Below are positions 25,067-32,693 of a DNA stretch of 42,628 nt, piece after piece; position 1 is the stretch's first letter, and each line of letters starts with the position of its first letter. Below the pieces are notes generated by a model that did no database searches, had not been told where the DNA came from, and saw only the letters and a program-made list of their open reading frames with translations. A program made the position numbers and the translations under genes. The DNA comes from WFZT01 sp964571845 (GTDB taxonomy: Bacteria > Hydrothermota > Hydrothermia > B15-G9 > WFZT01), in the NCBI GenBank assembly GCA_964571845.1, contig CAZNDM010000031.1:1-42628 (forward strand), written 5' to 3'.

Positions 25067-25121
25067 AACCGACCTCCTTGTTTAGGTAAATGATATTATA
25101 GGCGGGGATAAATTGCAAATA

Positions 25122-25486
25122 TGGTGGAGGCGGCGGGAATCGAACCCGCGTCCGGGGATAATGACCCAGAAGGTCCTACATGCTTAGCCTGCCTTTGAAA
25201 TTGGAGACTCCAGCTCCCCGGCAGGCGGGGGATTCTCTGGAGCTCCCTCCGGTTTGAAATGTCGCTCTGATCCAACCGGAGCGAGGATCAGAGCCAAGCT
25301 CCCTGTCTATGACACCCTTGTGGCGAGTCGGGAGCATACCTCACCACAGGGCGGGCTGCCGTTCTTTTAGGCAGCCATTGCGTAGTTGTACGCGGGAATT
25401 GTTTTTTGCCGCCTGTTTTACGAGGTGACGGCACCTCGGCATGCACCTTCTGGACCACCCTATCCCCGTCGAATCCTTACGCCCCC
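25122..25486 (-). ncRNA. ssrA: Transfer-messenger RNA (tmRNA)
   Basis: tmRNA rescues stalled ribosomes and tags the unfinished protein. The 365-nt minus-strand RNA starts GGGGGCG (5' at 25486) and ends CGCCUCC-A-CCA (3' at 25122), giving a 7-bp acceptor stem with one G-U. The T arm GCGGG-UUCGAUU-CCCGC and the GGAUUCGACGGGG D-region are intact. The stop UAA (25367-25369) lies in the loop of helix H5 (GGCUGCC with GGCAGCC). The frame into that stop encodes a typical tag ending YNYAMAA. Several pseudoknot stems, for example GCUCUGAUCC with GGAUCAGAGC, follow. CCA is encoded. Reading upstream in the tag frame gives CAA and CGG rather than an Ala codon near the expected resume point. Confidence 0.96.
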
Positions 25487-25507
25487 ACTTTTCAAAGAAC
25501 GCATTCT

Positions 25508-25536
25508 ATTAATAACTCGTGCTCAAAATTTGTCAA
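25508..25536 (-). promoter_or_regulatory. tmRNA promoter
   Basis: On the minus strand a perfect TTGACA (25531-25536) precedes the A/T-rich -10 region TATTAAT (25508-25514) by 16 nt. Transcription would begin near 25501, leaving a short leader to be trimmed by RNase P at 25486. Confidence 0.6.
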
Positions 25537-25584
25537 GTACCTCAAAAAATGCTTTGGGTAAAAATGTATTGCTATGCGTGGTAT

Positions 25585-25618
25585 AAAAAGAGCAACAGAG
25601 GAAGCAATGAGTGCTCTA
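25585..25618 (-). terminator. Rho-independent terminator (minus strand)
   Basis: AGAGCA and TGCTCT (plus-strand positions 25590-25595 and 25613-25618) form a 6-bp stem with a 17-nt loop. On the minus strand the stem is followed by TTTTTATA. It would end the transcript of the thiE-thiM-SDR operon, or of a small RNA made from 25691. Confidence 0.5.
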
Positions 25619-25691
25619 CCCCGAATCGATAGGGGAGGTTACAGAAGATCCCCACCTCATGGTGGGGAGGCTGTGGGTATAACCTCTCACA
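25586..25691 (-). ncRNA. Candidate small structured RNA between the thi operon and tmRNA
   Basis: On the minus strand TTGACC (25721-25726) and TATTTT (25698-25703) are 17 nt apart, predicting a start near 25691 and an end at the terminator near 25586, about 105 nt. Within it, an outer 7-bp helix (25680-25686 with 25635-25641) encloses a perfect 7-bp hairpin with a 4-nt loop (25650-25656 with 25661-25667). No open frame is evident and no known RNA family is recognised. It may equally be the 3' untranslated region of the SDR gene. Confidence 0.35.
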
Positions 25692-25762
25692 AGCAGGAAA
25701 ATAAATAGATTTTACCGTTAGGTCAAAGGGAAGTGGTCACCTGTAAAATATTTTCCCGGTAC

Positions 25763-26551
25763 TTAGAGGATGAATTTTATTTCACCACCATCGATCTGAA
25801 TCGTGGCACCGGTTATAAATCCTGCTCTTTCTGAGGCGAGGAAGGTTACAAGGTCTGCCAGTTCAGCCGGGTCTCCCATCCGTCCGAGTGGAATACTAAC
25901 TGTCCACTGTTTCAGGGCTTCCTCGTACGACATGCCGGATTTTTCAGCCCTTTTCTTCGTAAGTTCCACGATTCTATCAGTCTCAAAGACTCCCTGTGCA
26001 ATGTTGTTTATCGTGATGTTATACTTGGCAAGCTCAAAGGAAAGGCTTTTGGCAAGTCCGATAACCGCCGGTCTGAGAGCATTTGAAAGTATCAGCATGT
26101 CTTTGGGCTGTTTCACGGTCATTGAAGTGAGGTTGATTATTCGACCCCATCTTTTCCCCTGCATGTGGGGTACAACATGACGGATGAATCGAACAACATG
26201 CATGAATGTTAAATTAAAGGAACTCATCCACTGCTTGTCCGAGATGTCAAAAAAGTTTCCTGCAGGTGGACCACCGGTATTGGTAACGAGGATGTCAACA
26301 TCACCGAATTTTTCAGATGTTTTATCAACGACTTTCCGAATGTCACCGGGCATAGAAAAATCTGCCTGGACGGGCAGAGCTTCGCCTCCCTGATTTCTTA
26401 TTTCTTCTGCAACTTTTTCAAGCAGGTCCTGACTCCTTGCCGCAATGGTTACTTTTACTCCCTCCCTTGCAAGAGCAAGGGCAACAGCTCTGCCAAGCCC
26501 CTTACTTGCTCCTCCGACAATGGCAACCTTACCTTCAAGACCTAAATTCAT
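25763..26551 (-). CDS. Short-chain dehydrogenase/reductase family protein with altered active site
   Basis: The 262-residue protein is a FabG-like SDR: GGASKGLGRA (about 13-22) is the NAD(P)-binding glycine motif, followed by NTGGPP in place of NNAG and a GxxxIQIDGG end. The catalytic Ser is present in NLTSM (about 141-145), but the usual YxxxK is replaced by a segment reading LSNALR (about 156-161). A subfamily of SDRs with this LSN-x-x-R pattern exists; its chemistry is poorly defined, so an ordinary ketoreductase role should not be assumed. It overlaps the thiM stop by 4 nt (ATGA) and is the last gene of the thi operon. Confidence 0.85.
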   Translation of the reverse strand: MNLGLEGKVAIVGGASKGLGRAVALALAREGVKVTIAARSQDLLEKVAEEIRNQGGEALPVQADFSMPGDIRKVVDKTSEKFGDVDILVTNTGGPPAGNFFDISDKQWMSSFNLTFMHVVRFIRHVVPHMQGKRWGRIINLTSMTVKQPKDMLILSNALRPAVIGLAKSLSFELAKYNITINNIAQGVFETDRIVELTKKRAEKSGMSYEEALKQWTVSIPLGRMGDPAELADLVTFLASERAGFITGATIQIDGGEIKFIL

Positions 26552-27333
26552 AGTTCCTCCTTGTATTCTCTTACGAGGGTGATCAGCTGTCTCTTAACAT
26601 CACCCTCTTTCAATTTCATAGACAGGTAATTATAAAAAACAAGTGCCGCTATAGTCCGGTCAAAAATTGTGCCAAGAGTTGATGTAACAAATGATGCAAT
26701 AACAGCATCAAGCATGCAACCTCCACCTGTGATTTTTCTCAATAAGGGGTTCCCAAGCTTCGTTTCAAATGTCTCTCTGCCATTTGTAACCCGATTAATT
26801 GCCCCAGTTACAACAAGTATCACAGAGTTTTCTTTGGCAAAATTGATCAGTTCTGACTCGTCAACTGGATCACCGACACTGTCAACACCTTTAAGGGAAT
26901 TTTTCTCTGATCTGACAATAAATGCAGCTTCCCCATGATTCATGCGGATAATAGTGGGCTTTACATTTGTGATGATGGTTCTTGATATTCTGGAACGGAA
27001 TTCACTTATACCGACACCTACAGGATCAAAAATCACAGGTATCCCTTTCTCCCTTGCTGCATTTCCTGCTTTAAGATAGGCTTCAAATCGTGGGGTATCC
27101 GGTGTGCCTGTGTTAAGGAGCAGAGAGTTTGCCTGTTGGGTAATTTCGGCAACTTCTTCCGGTGCGTGAGCAGCTATGGGAGAGGCACCAGTTGCGAGAA
27201 CCATATCTGCAACTGATTCGATGGTAACAATATTTGAAATGATGTGAACGAGAGGTTTTCGAGCGCTCAGGTCTCTAAGGATTTTCGCCGAAAAATCTAT
27301 ATATTTTTTCTCTGAGTCTTTTAACATTTTCAT
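26548..27333 (-). CDS. thiM: Hydroxyethylthiazole kinase
   Basis: ThiM phosphorylates 4-methyl-5-(2-hydroxyethyl)thiazole so that the thiazole can be re-used for thiamine. The 261-residue protein has HIISNIVTIESVADMVLA (about 30-47), the substrate region SPIAAHAPEEV, DPVGVG (about 107-112), NHGEAAFI (about 132-139), VTGAINRVTNG and the catalytic TGGGCMLDAVIASF (about 206-219). I place the start at ATG 27333, which has AGGAG 6 nt upstream; longer readings extend into thiE. It overlaps the 3' end of thiE by 59 nt, so the two are translated together. Confidence 0.94.
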   Translation of the reverse strand: MKMLKDSEKKYIDFSAKILRDLSARKPLVHIISNIVTIESVADMVLATGASPIAAHAPEEVAEITQQANSLLLNTGTPDTPRFEAYLKAGNAAREKGIPVIFDPVGVGISEFRSRISRTIITNVKPTIIRMNHGEAAFIVRSEKNSLKGVDSVGDPVDESELINFAKENSVILVVTGAINRVTNGRETFETKLGNPLLRKITGGGCMLDAVIASFVTSTLGTIFDRTIAALVFYNYLSMKLKEGDVKRQLITLVREYKEEL

Positions 27334-27913
27334 AAGGGTCTCCTGAGTTGAAAACACTTGAAATTACAGCCACGCCGTGGACACCGAGTTTCAACACATC
27401 TTCAACATTTTCGGGATTGATCCCCCCTATAGCAAAGATCGGTATATTCAGGGTCTTGCAGGCTTTTCTCAAAAGCTCTGGTGATGTTCTGGGTTTTTCT
27501 GGTTTTGTCGGAGATTCAAAAGGGGAGCTGAATCCGAGATAATCCGCACCTTCCTCCTGCAATTTCAGGGCAAGCTCGAGGTTATCATAAGACGATGCGC
27601 CAACTATCCTGTCGGGTCCAAGTATTTCCCGGGCTTCTCTTACTTGATAATCCTCTTTTCCCACATGTACACCGTCGGCGTCCAGCTCACGGGCTATCAG
27701 GGGATCGTCATTTACAATAAAGGTCACACTGTATTTTGATGCAAGGGAACGGATTTTTTCACCGATTCTTAGAATTTCATCTCGTGGAAGACCCTTCAGT
27801 CTAAGTTGAAAGATATCAACACCGGCAGAGAAAGCCCTTTCAACAAGATTCGGAAGTTTTCCAGGAGGTGTCAAGGGGGAGTTTATGACATACAACCTAC
27901 CCTTAATTTTCAT
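27275..27913 (-). CDS. thiE: Thiamine phosphate synthase
   Basis: ThiE joins the pyrimidine pyrophosphate with thiazole phosphate to form thiamine phosphate. The 212-residue TIM-barrel has FQLRLKGLPRDE (about 34-45), IVNDDPLIARELDADGVHVG (about 66-85) with the Mg-binding Asp residues, VGASSYDN, GADYLGFSSPFESPTKP (about 122-138) and the phosphate loop IFAIGGINPENV (about 159-170). A typical Gly-rich PxxxTxxK loop is somewhat altered (PFESPTKPEK). It is the first gene of thiE-thiM-SDR. I see no TPP riboswitch motif upstream. Confidence 0.94.
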   Translation of the reverse strand: MKIKGRLYVINSPLTPPGKLPNLVERAFSAGVDIFQLRLKGLPRDEILRIGEKIRSLASKYSVTFIVNDDPLIARELDADGVHVGKEDYQVREAREILGPDRIVGASSYDNLELALKLQEEGADYLGFSSPFESPTKPEKPRTSPELLRKACKTLNIPIFAIGGINPENVEDVLKLGVHGVAVISSVFNSGDPYENVKRLREKIYRFFGENP

Positions 27914-28484
27914 GATTAAAAGTTTAAAGTATAGACTGAATTATGTTGATGGTTTATATCAGTGCAAAAAATATTTTACCAGCCCATTTCATTTTACAGA
28001 AAAACTCGCTTTACTTCTTCAAAATCCATCCACAGCCTCCCACGAAGTGGAAGGGCAACAAGAGCTTCTATTGGATCTCCCTAATATTCTCCGGCAAATT
28101 CTGCCCTATTGCCCTCCTCCCCCACAAAACAATCGTCCTGCTGTAGAGAAATGGTAGAAAAACCAGAAAAAATCGCCTTTTGAAAATAGATGACAAAAAA
28201 CACACCACATCTCGCTCGCGGAAAATGGTGGACACACTACAAAACAATCGTCTTGCTGAGGAAGGTGATGGAAACTCTCGAACATCTTACAAAAGAGAAA
28301 TGATGGGAACCAGTCGTTTCACGACCAATGGTTTTGCGGCAACAATCCGTTTTATGACGGAAACCGGGAGTCTTCACTGGCCACCAGTCGTATAGAGGCA
28401 GAAAATTCCCGAAATTCAACGCACGGTGCAAATAGCAATTAAAGAGCTACACTCTTCCCTTGCAAACTTTCGAACAACTTCCCT
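27914..28484 (-). other. 571-bp intergenic region with degenerate repeats
   Basis: No credible gene lies here; short open frames on either strand show no family resemblance and no ribosome sites. On the minus strand a weak thiE promoter can be drawn (TTGCAC, 16 nt, CATAAT about 30-70 nt upstream of thiE). The centre holds two copies of a 20-bp sequence and several short imperfect palindromes such as GTCGT-TTC-ACGAC near 28313-28326. The look is of decayed sequence, perhaps a former mobile element. Confidence 0.5.
28124..28258. repeat. Pair of 20-bp direct repeats, 19 of 20 identical
   Basis: ACAAAACAATCGTCCTGCTG (28124-28143) recurs at 28239-28258 with a single C-to-T change. The copies are 115 bp apart in the intergenic region upstream of thiE. 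Sequence between and after them is not repeated clearly. Confidence 0.6.
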
Positions 28485-30365
28485 TTAATACTTGATAAAT
28501 CCAATCCTCTTATCCTTGAACACAGCGTAATAGACTCCTGGTCGCAGATCAGATATCCTGACTCTTGCTGCCCCGGGATGGAGTTTCACATTCTTTACTG
28601 ATCTGCCGGCAGGATCGTAAATTTTTACATCAACGGGCACGCTGAAATTACCGATATAGAGAAAATCTTTAACCACGGTTGTCATCTGATTTTCAACAGC
28701 TGATGATTCTCCAATACCCGTGAAAGTGTGCTCCTCGAGTATCCATTGATTCGGATCGAGCAGCAGGGATCTCGGACGACCGTTCACATAAACCGTGAAT
28801 GTCTGAGTATCCAGGCTGTCCCACAGCGTAACATATTCAACCCCTAAATCTGTAACTATTTTGAACTCCAGAGGCATTTTGTAAGTAGGAACACCATGGG
28901 CATGAGACTGAACCTGATTGACAGTAATATCCATTCTGAATGTATCGCCACTCACAGGATAGGATGTATAGGAGTATTCATACACAGGATGACCGGGAGC
29001 AAATACCCATTCATCAAAGAACCATCCAAGGTCCTGTCCGGACACAGAGTCAACAACTTCTATAAATTCCGAAGTCACGGCATTTCCATAGGCAAATCTC
29101 TGTCCATACTCTCTCAAAATCCGGAAGAAAATAGAGTCTCCCACTATATACCTCAACATGTGCAGAACACTTGCACCTTTTTCATACACGACAACTCCCC
29201 ACATGTAATCGGGGTCATAAACAGGGTACGGGGGATTGGGCTCGCCATTAAGATATGTTTCAAAAATGCGCGTCATGTATGCTCTTAGCCCCGAATTTCC
29301 GTACCTGTGTTCCCACCACAATGCTTCAGTGTAAGTGGCAAATCCCTCGTTCAACCAGATGTCCGCCCATGTCCCCAGTGTTACCCAGTCCCCCCACCAC
29401 TGATGCCCCATTTCGTGCACTATCACCCAATCCCAGCTGGTTCCCCATCCGGCATTCGTGTTGATAAATGTATTCGTCTGATTCTCCATCGCCCCACCGA
29501 TCGGAACCGAAGCATGAGCATATTTTTCCCCAAGATAAGGATAGGTGCCATAGATATCTGAAAGAAATTCAAGCATCTGTGGTGTCCTAACAAATTTATT
29601 TCGTAACCATGCGGTGTCGGAAGCTGGTAACCAGTGCCTGACAGGTAGATATTCTCCATTGATGTATGCAGAATCTTCGATAACAGCATAATAGTCTGAT
29701 GCCGCAAAGACTATCAAATAGTTGGCTATTGGATAGTTTTCCCTCCAGTGAAATATAATATTTCCACCCACAATCGTTGAATCAACAAGTTCTCCGTTTG
29801 CAACCACAGTATAACCGATTGGTACCTTTATGTACTGATCAACAAGAGCCTTGTCCGTGGGTAGATCGTAAATAGGAACCCACCTTTTCGCTCCATAGGG
29901 TTCATCATCAACAAATGCAAGATGGTTTCCATACGCAAACCTCAGTCCACCACCAAAAACCCCACCACCGGATTGTGGATTACCATGGTAGAAGATACTC
30001 ACCACTCCTGTATCGCCGGTATTAAGCGGCGTTGCAAGGTTTATCGTCAAAATAGAATCATTCCTTGCAAAAGAAGCAGCCCCGGAAATACTGTCCACAG
30101 TTAATCCTATTAGATGGAGAAAGATTGAGGAGAGATTGTCCACTTTACTTGTGAAAGTAACCACGTTGTAGGCGTCAATGGATTCCTGATTAAAATCAAG
30201 GTCCACATGTATCTCGTAATGAACGACATCGAAATCGTGGAGTGTATCCTCGTAACTTATTGAGCTGAAAGCCTTGTAAAACTTAGCCTTGCTGTCTCTC
30301 AATAATTTCCTCTGATAAGGCGTGGGGATCTGAACCATCAAAAGTAAAATCAGGGTAAAACTCAT
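28485..30365 (-). CDS. Secreted M1 family zinc aminopeptidase with Por/T9SS-like C-terminal domain
   Basis: The 626-residue protein begins with a short hydrophobic signal peptide. It has an M1 N-terminal beta domain (about 45-230), then the catalytic domain with GAMEN (291-295), HEMGH (317-321) and the third zinc ligand in LNEGFATY (Glu340). Conserved Tyr candidates follow near VVYEKGASVLHMLR. M1 enzymes remove N-terminal residues from peptides. The last 70 residues (about 557-626) read like the beta-sandwich sorting domain of type IX secretion cargo: VDVKIYDPAGRSVKNV, then ISDLRPGVYYAVF and a basic end. This suggests surface delivery or release of a nutritional peptidase. Secretion genes themselves are not in this window. 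Confidence 0.92.
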   Translation of the reverse strand: MSFTLILLLMVQIPTPYQRKLLRDSKAKFYKAFSSISYEDTLHDFDVVHYEIHVDLDFNQESIDAYNVVTFTSKVDNLSSIFLHLIGLTVDSISGAASFARNDSILTINLATPLNTGDTGVVSIFYHGNPQSGGGVFGGGLRFAYGNHLAFVDDEPYGAKRWVPIYDLPTDKALVDQYIKVPIGYTVVANGELVDSTIVGGNIIFHWRENYPIANYLIVFAASDYYAVIEDSAYINGEYLPVRHWLPASDTAWLRNKFVRTPQMLEFLSDIYGTYPYLGEKYAHASVPIGGAMENQTNTFINTNAGWGTSWDWVIVHEMGHQWWGDWVTLGTWADIWLNEGFATYTEALWWEHRYGNSGLRAYMTRIFETYLNGEPNPPYPVYDPDYMWGVVVYEKGASVLHMLRYIVGDSIFFRILREYGQRFAYGNAVTSEFIEVVDSVSGQDLGWFFDEWVFAPGHPVYEYSYTSYPVSGDTFRMDITVNQVQSHAHGVPTYKMPLEFKIVTDLGVEYVTLWDSLDTQTFTVYVNGRPRSLLLDPNQWILEEHTFTGIGESSAVENQMTTVVKDFLYIGNFSVPVDVKIYDPAGRSVKNVKLHPGAARVRISDLRPGVYYAVFKDKRIGFIKY

Positions 30366-30380
30366 ATCTGCCTCCTTTCC

Positions 30381-30400
30381 ATAATTTTTGAAAAATTATA
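30381..30400 (-). promoter_or_regulatory. Palindrome over the -10 region of the M1 peptidase promoter
   Basis: ATAATTTTT (30381-30389) and AAAAATTAT (30391-30399) form a perfect palindrome around one base. It overlaps a TATAAT box on the minus strand (30395-30400) some 30 nt upstream of the peptidase ATG. The -35 box is not clear. The symmetry may be an operator or only A/T-rich chance. Confidence 0.35.
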
Positions 30401-30550
30401 ATGTTCCTGTCGGGAAATTTCCGTGCACGAACAAAATGTCCGGCAGATGCTTTGGGTGTTCAAAAAATATTTTTCACAATCATTTTCCCCACGCTGGATA
30501 CCTCCTCTCCTTTTGAAAACAATTCCTCGGAAAAGCCTCTTCCCGGATGT

Positions 30551-30579
30551 TTGACCGCGTGGGACATGGGTTATATAAT
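30551..30579 (+). promoter_or_regulatory. tatA promoter
   Basis: TTGACC (30551-30556) and TATAAT (30574-30579) with an exact 17-nt spacer. The start would be near 30586, just ahead of the GGAGGTGAT ribosome site and the ATG at 30601. Confidence 0.7.
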
Positions 30580-30600
30580 TATTTTAACGGAGGTGATACA

Positions 30601-30786
30601 ATGAACCTGGGTTTTCAAGAGCTATTACTCATATTCCTTGTGGTCCTTCTGCTCTTTGGTGCCAAGAAGTTACCTGAGCTTGCCCGTGGCATGGGACAAG
30701 CCATGAGAGAGTTCAGAAAGGCTGCAAGCGAGGTTGAAGATACCATTGAGGATGTAAAAAAGACCGCAGAGGATAAAAAGGAATAA
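30601..30786 (+). CDS. tatA: Twin-arginine translocase subunit TatA/TatE
   Basis: The 61-residue protein is a complete TatA: a short N-terminus with Gln6-Glu7, one span (about 8-21, LLLIFLVVLLLFG), the hinge AKKLPELARGMGQAM (about 22-36) and an amphipathic then highly charged helix. TatA polymerises around TatBC to let folded proteins cross the membrane. ATG 30601 follows GGAGGTGATACA; the open frame extends upstream through the promoter and is not coding there. tatC is absent from the window, and the gene stands alone between oppositely oriented genes. Confidence 0.93.
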   Translation: MNLGFQELLLIFLVVLLLFGAKKLPELARGMGQAMREFRKAASEVEDTIEDVKKTAEDKKE

Positions 30787-30845
30787 CTGTTACATTTCCC
30801 GGAATCCCTCTTTTTACTCACACTCGGGCATTAATGTTGTCAAAA

Positions 30846-32126
30846 TTATTTCATCAAACCCCAGGCTTTTGGTAAATAAGTTGTCAAAAACGGCGTGTAC
30901 ATAAGAAGTATCAACGCCGAGAAAGCCGCAATTATAAATGGAACCGCTGCCTTTGATATGTCCTCAAAATCGACCTTCGCTATATTCGCCGCAACAAACA
31001 AATTAACACCCACAGGTGGCGTTATCTGACCTATAGCAAGATTGATTGTCATAATCACACCAAACCACAGGTAGTTCCAGCCAAACTTATCCAGTACGGG
31101 CAGGAGAATTGGCATGAATATGAAGTAGATGGAAATTGCATCGAGAAACATCCCTGCTATCAAAAGGAGAATGTTTATCATAAAAATGGCAACAACTGGA
31201 GTCTTACCAATCGATAGAATAAAGCCGGTGATTTTATCCATCAGCCCGAGGGTTGAACCTGTCCAGGAAAAAATTCCCGCAAATGTAACGATTATCATGA
31301 TAACTGACGCATTAACAGCGGCATCTACCATCAACCTGTATAAGTTTTTGAAGTCGATCGTCCTGTATATAAACACACCAACGAAAAGTCCATAAAAAAC
31401 TGCGACAGATGCAGCCTCTGTGGGCGTAAAGATCCCCCCGTAGATGCCACCCAGAATTATCACCGGCGCAAGAAGAGCCCAGAACGCTTCTTTGAAACTA
31501 ACGAGCACCTCTTTGAACGTGGGAAACTCCTCTTTTCTGTAGCCCTCTTTTTTGGCAATCACATAGGCAGCGGTCATCAATGAAAAACCAACGATAATCC
31601 CGGGTATAATACCACCTGCAAAAAGTGCAGGAACGGATGTATTTGTAATGGTTCCGTAAATTATCAATGCTATACTCGGTGGTATCACAATTCCAAGACT
31701 ACCCGCTGCGGCAACAAGTGCGGCTGCAAAGTTGGCTCTATAACCCGCCTTTTTCATACCGGGAATGAGAATCGTACTCAACGCAGCTGTGTCCGCAGGA
31801 CCAGATCCCGAAATAGCTGCCCAGAACATACCAACAAGAACCGTAACAATCGCAAGACCACCTGTAACAAATCCGGCAAGCTTCTTCATAAAAAGTACCA
31901 TCTTCTCCGCCATTCCCGCTCTGTCCATTATAACACCTGCAAGCACAAAGAAGGGAATAGCAAGAAGAGGGAATTTGGCTATACCCGAGTAAAAGTTGGG
32001 CGAAAGAATGTCGATACCCAGGTTATAGATGTAAATAAAGGAAATCCCCGCAACAGCAAGTGAAATTGCTATAGGAACACCAAAGGCAACAAGTAGCAAA
32101 AAGATTACAAAGAGTAAAAACTCCAT
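30846..32126 (-). CDS. dctM: TRAP transporter large permease DctM
   Basis: DctM is the 12-span ion-coupled permease of tripartite (TRAP) transporters. The 426 residues are mostly hydrophobic. They carry FGVPIAISLAVAG (about 16-28), the GSGPADTAALSTILIPGMKKAGY stretch (about 111-133; split here GSGPADTAA and LIPGMKKAGY), GIVIPPSIALIIYG and TPTEAASVAVFYGLF. Near the C-terminus ITPPVGVNLFVAANI is conserved. It is the last gene of the lipB-E1-E2-VOC-dctPQM run, 2 nt after dctQ, with an AAGGAGC site. Confidence 0.95.
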   Translation of the reverse strand: MEFLLFVIFLLLVAFGVPIAISLAVAGISFIYIYNLGIDILSPNFYSGIAKFPLLAIPFFVLAGVIMDRAGMAEKMVLFMKKLAGFVTGGLAIVTVLVGMFWAAISGSGPADTAALSTILIPGMKKAGYRANFAAALVAAAGSLGIVIPPSIALIIYGTITNTSVPALFAGGIIPGIIVGFSLMTAAYVIAKKEGYRKEEFPTFKEVLVSFKEAFWALLAPVIILGGIYGGIFTPTEAASVAVFYGLFVGVFIYRTIDFKNLYRLMVDAAVNASVIMIIVTFAGIFSWTGSTLGLMDKITGFILSIGKTPVVAIFMINILLLIAGMFLDAISIYFIFMPILLPVLDKFGWNYLWFGVIMTINLAIGQITPPVGVNLFVAANIAKVDFEDISKAAVPFIIAAFSALILLMYTPFLTTYLPKAWGLMK

Positions 32127-32128
32127 CT

Positions 32129-32623
32129 TTAAAGCTCCTTGTATGTTTTTACTGCTGCTTCAATAGCTCTAATTATGATGATAATTGAACCAAAAGGAAC
32201 CCCGACAATGTAGATCCACTCCGGAATATTCAGAGCCATGGTCCTCACATCAAGTACTATCTCATTCTTCACATGCCAGATACTGTAGTAGAAAAGAATC
32301 AAAAAGACGGCCACCGTGAGCACAGTTGAGAGCACAAGGAAAAACTTCTGAGCTCCACGGGGCATACTTTTCACCACAAAGCTCACTCCAAGATGTGCCT
32401 TCTTTTTAAATGCGAGCGCAGCACCAAACATGGTAAGCCACACAAAGAAGTTAACTTCGATCTCCTCGGTAAAGGCAAGGGAATACTTGATGAAATAACG
32501 GGTAATCACATTTACGAAAGCGAGGGTAACGAGGACGGACAGGATGATAAAAAGCATGATTTCTTCAAAATGGGTGAAGAAATACTTCAGGTAATACCCG
32601 AAGCCTCTTTTGTTTGCAGTCAT
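32129..32623 (-). CDS. dctQ: TRAP transporter small permease DctQ
   Basis: DctQ is the four-span small subunit that completes the membrane complex with DctM. The 164-residue protein has spans at about 17-40, 50-70, 90-115 and 130-150, the NVITRYFIKYSLAFTEEI segment (about 38-55) and FVWLTMFGAALAFKKKAHLG (about 60-79), typical of the family. GAGGATCTTT precedes the ATG. A strong hairpin separates it from dctP. Confidence 0.92.
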   Translation of the reverse strand: MTANKRGFGYYLKYFFTHFEEIMLFIILSVLVTLAFVNVITRYFIKYSLAFTEEIEVNFFVWLTMFGAALAFKKKAHLGVSFVVKSMPRGAQKFFLVLSTVLTVAVFLILFYYSIWHVKNEIVLDVRTMALNIPEWIYIVGVPFGSIIIIIRAIEAAVKTYKEL

Positions 32624-32648
32624 AAAGATCCTCTAAGAAGAATTTTTT

Positions 32649-32685
32649 ATGGGGGGCGGCGGCTCTGTGAGCCGCCGCCCCCCAT
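32649..32685 (-). other. 17-bp GC-rich stem-loop between dctP and dctQ
   Basis: A perfect inverted repeat (32649-32665 with 32669-32685) with a 3-nt loop lies just after the dctP stop. On the minus strand it is followed by A-rich rather than T-rich sequence, so it is not a classical terminator. It probably protects or partly terminates the dctP message, raising binding-protein output over the permeases. Confidence 0.6.
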
Positions 32686-32693
32686 CATCATAC

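Noticed and set aside
25122..25190. A tRNA gene at the T-arm-like sequence
   Set aside because: The T arm and CCA end belong to the tmRNA, whose 5' half-acceptor, tag frame and pseudoknots are all present up to 25486.
25586..25691. SRP 4.5S RNA or 6S RNA
   Set aside because: The conserved SRP GGUC...GGAAGG...AGCAG motif is absent, and there is no long stem with a central bubble of about 180 nt.
28180..28431. Short open frames in the thiE-peptidase intergenic region
   Set aside because: No ribosome sites, no family resemblance, low-quality composition, and they cross the degenerate repeats.
30401..30604. Small plus-strand frame upstream of tatA
   Set aside because: It covers the tatA promoter and has no ribosome site or recognisable product.
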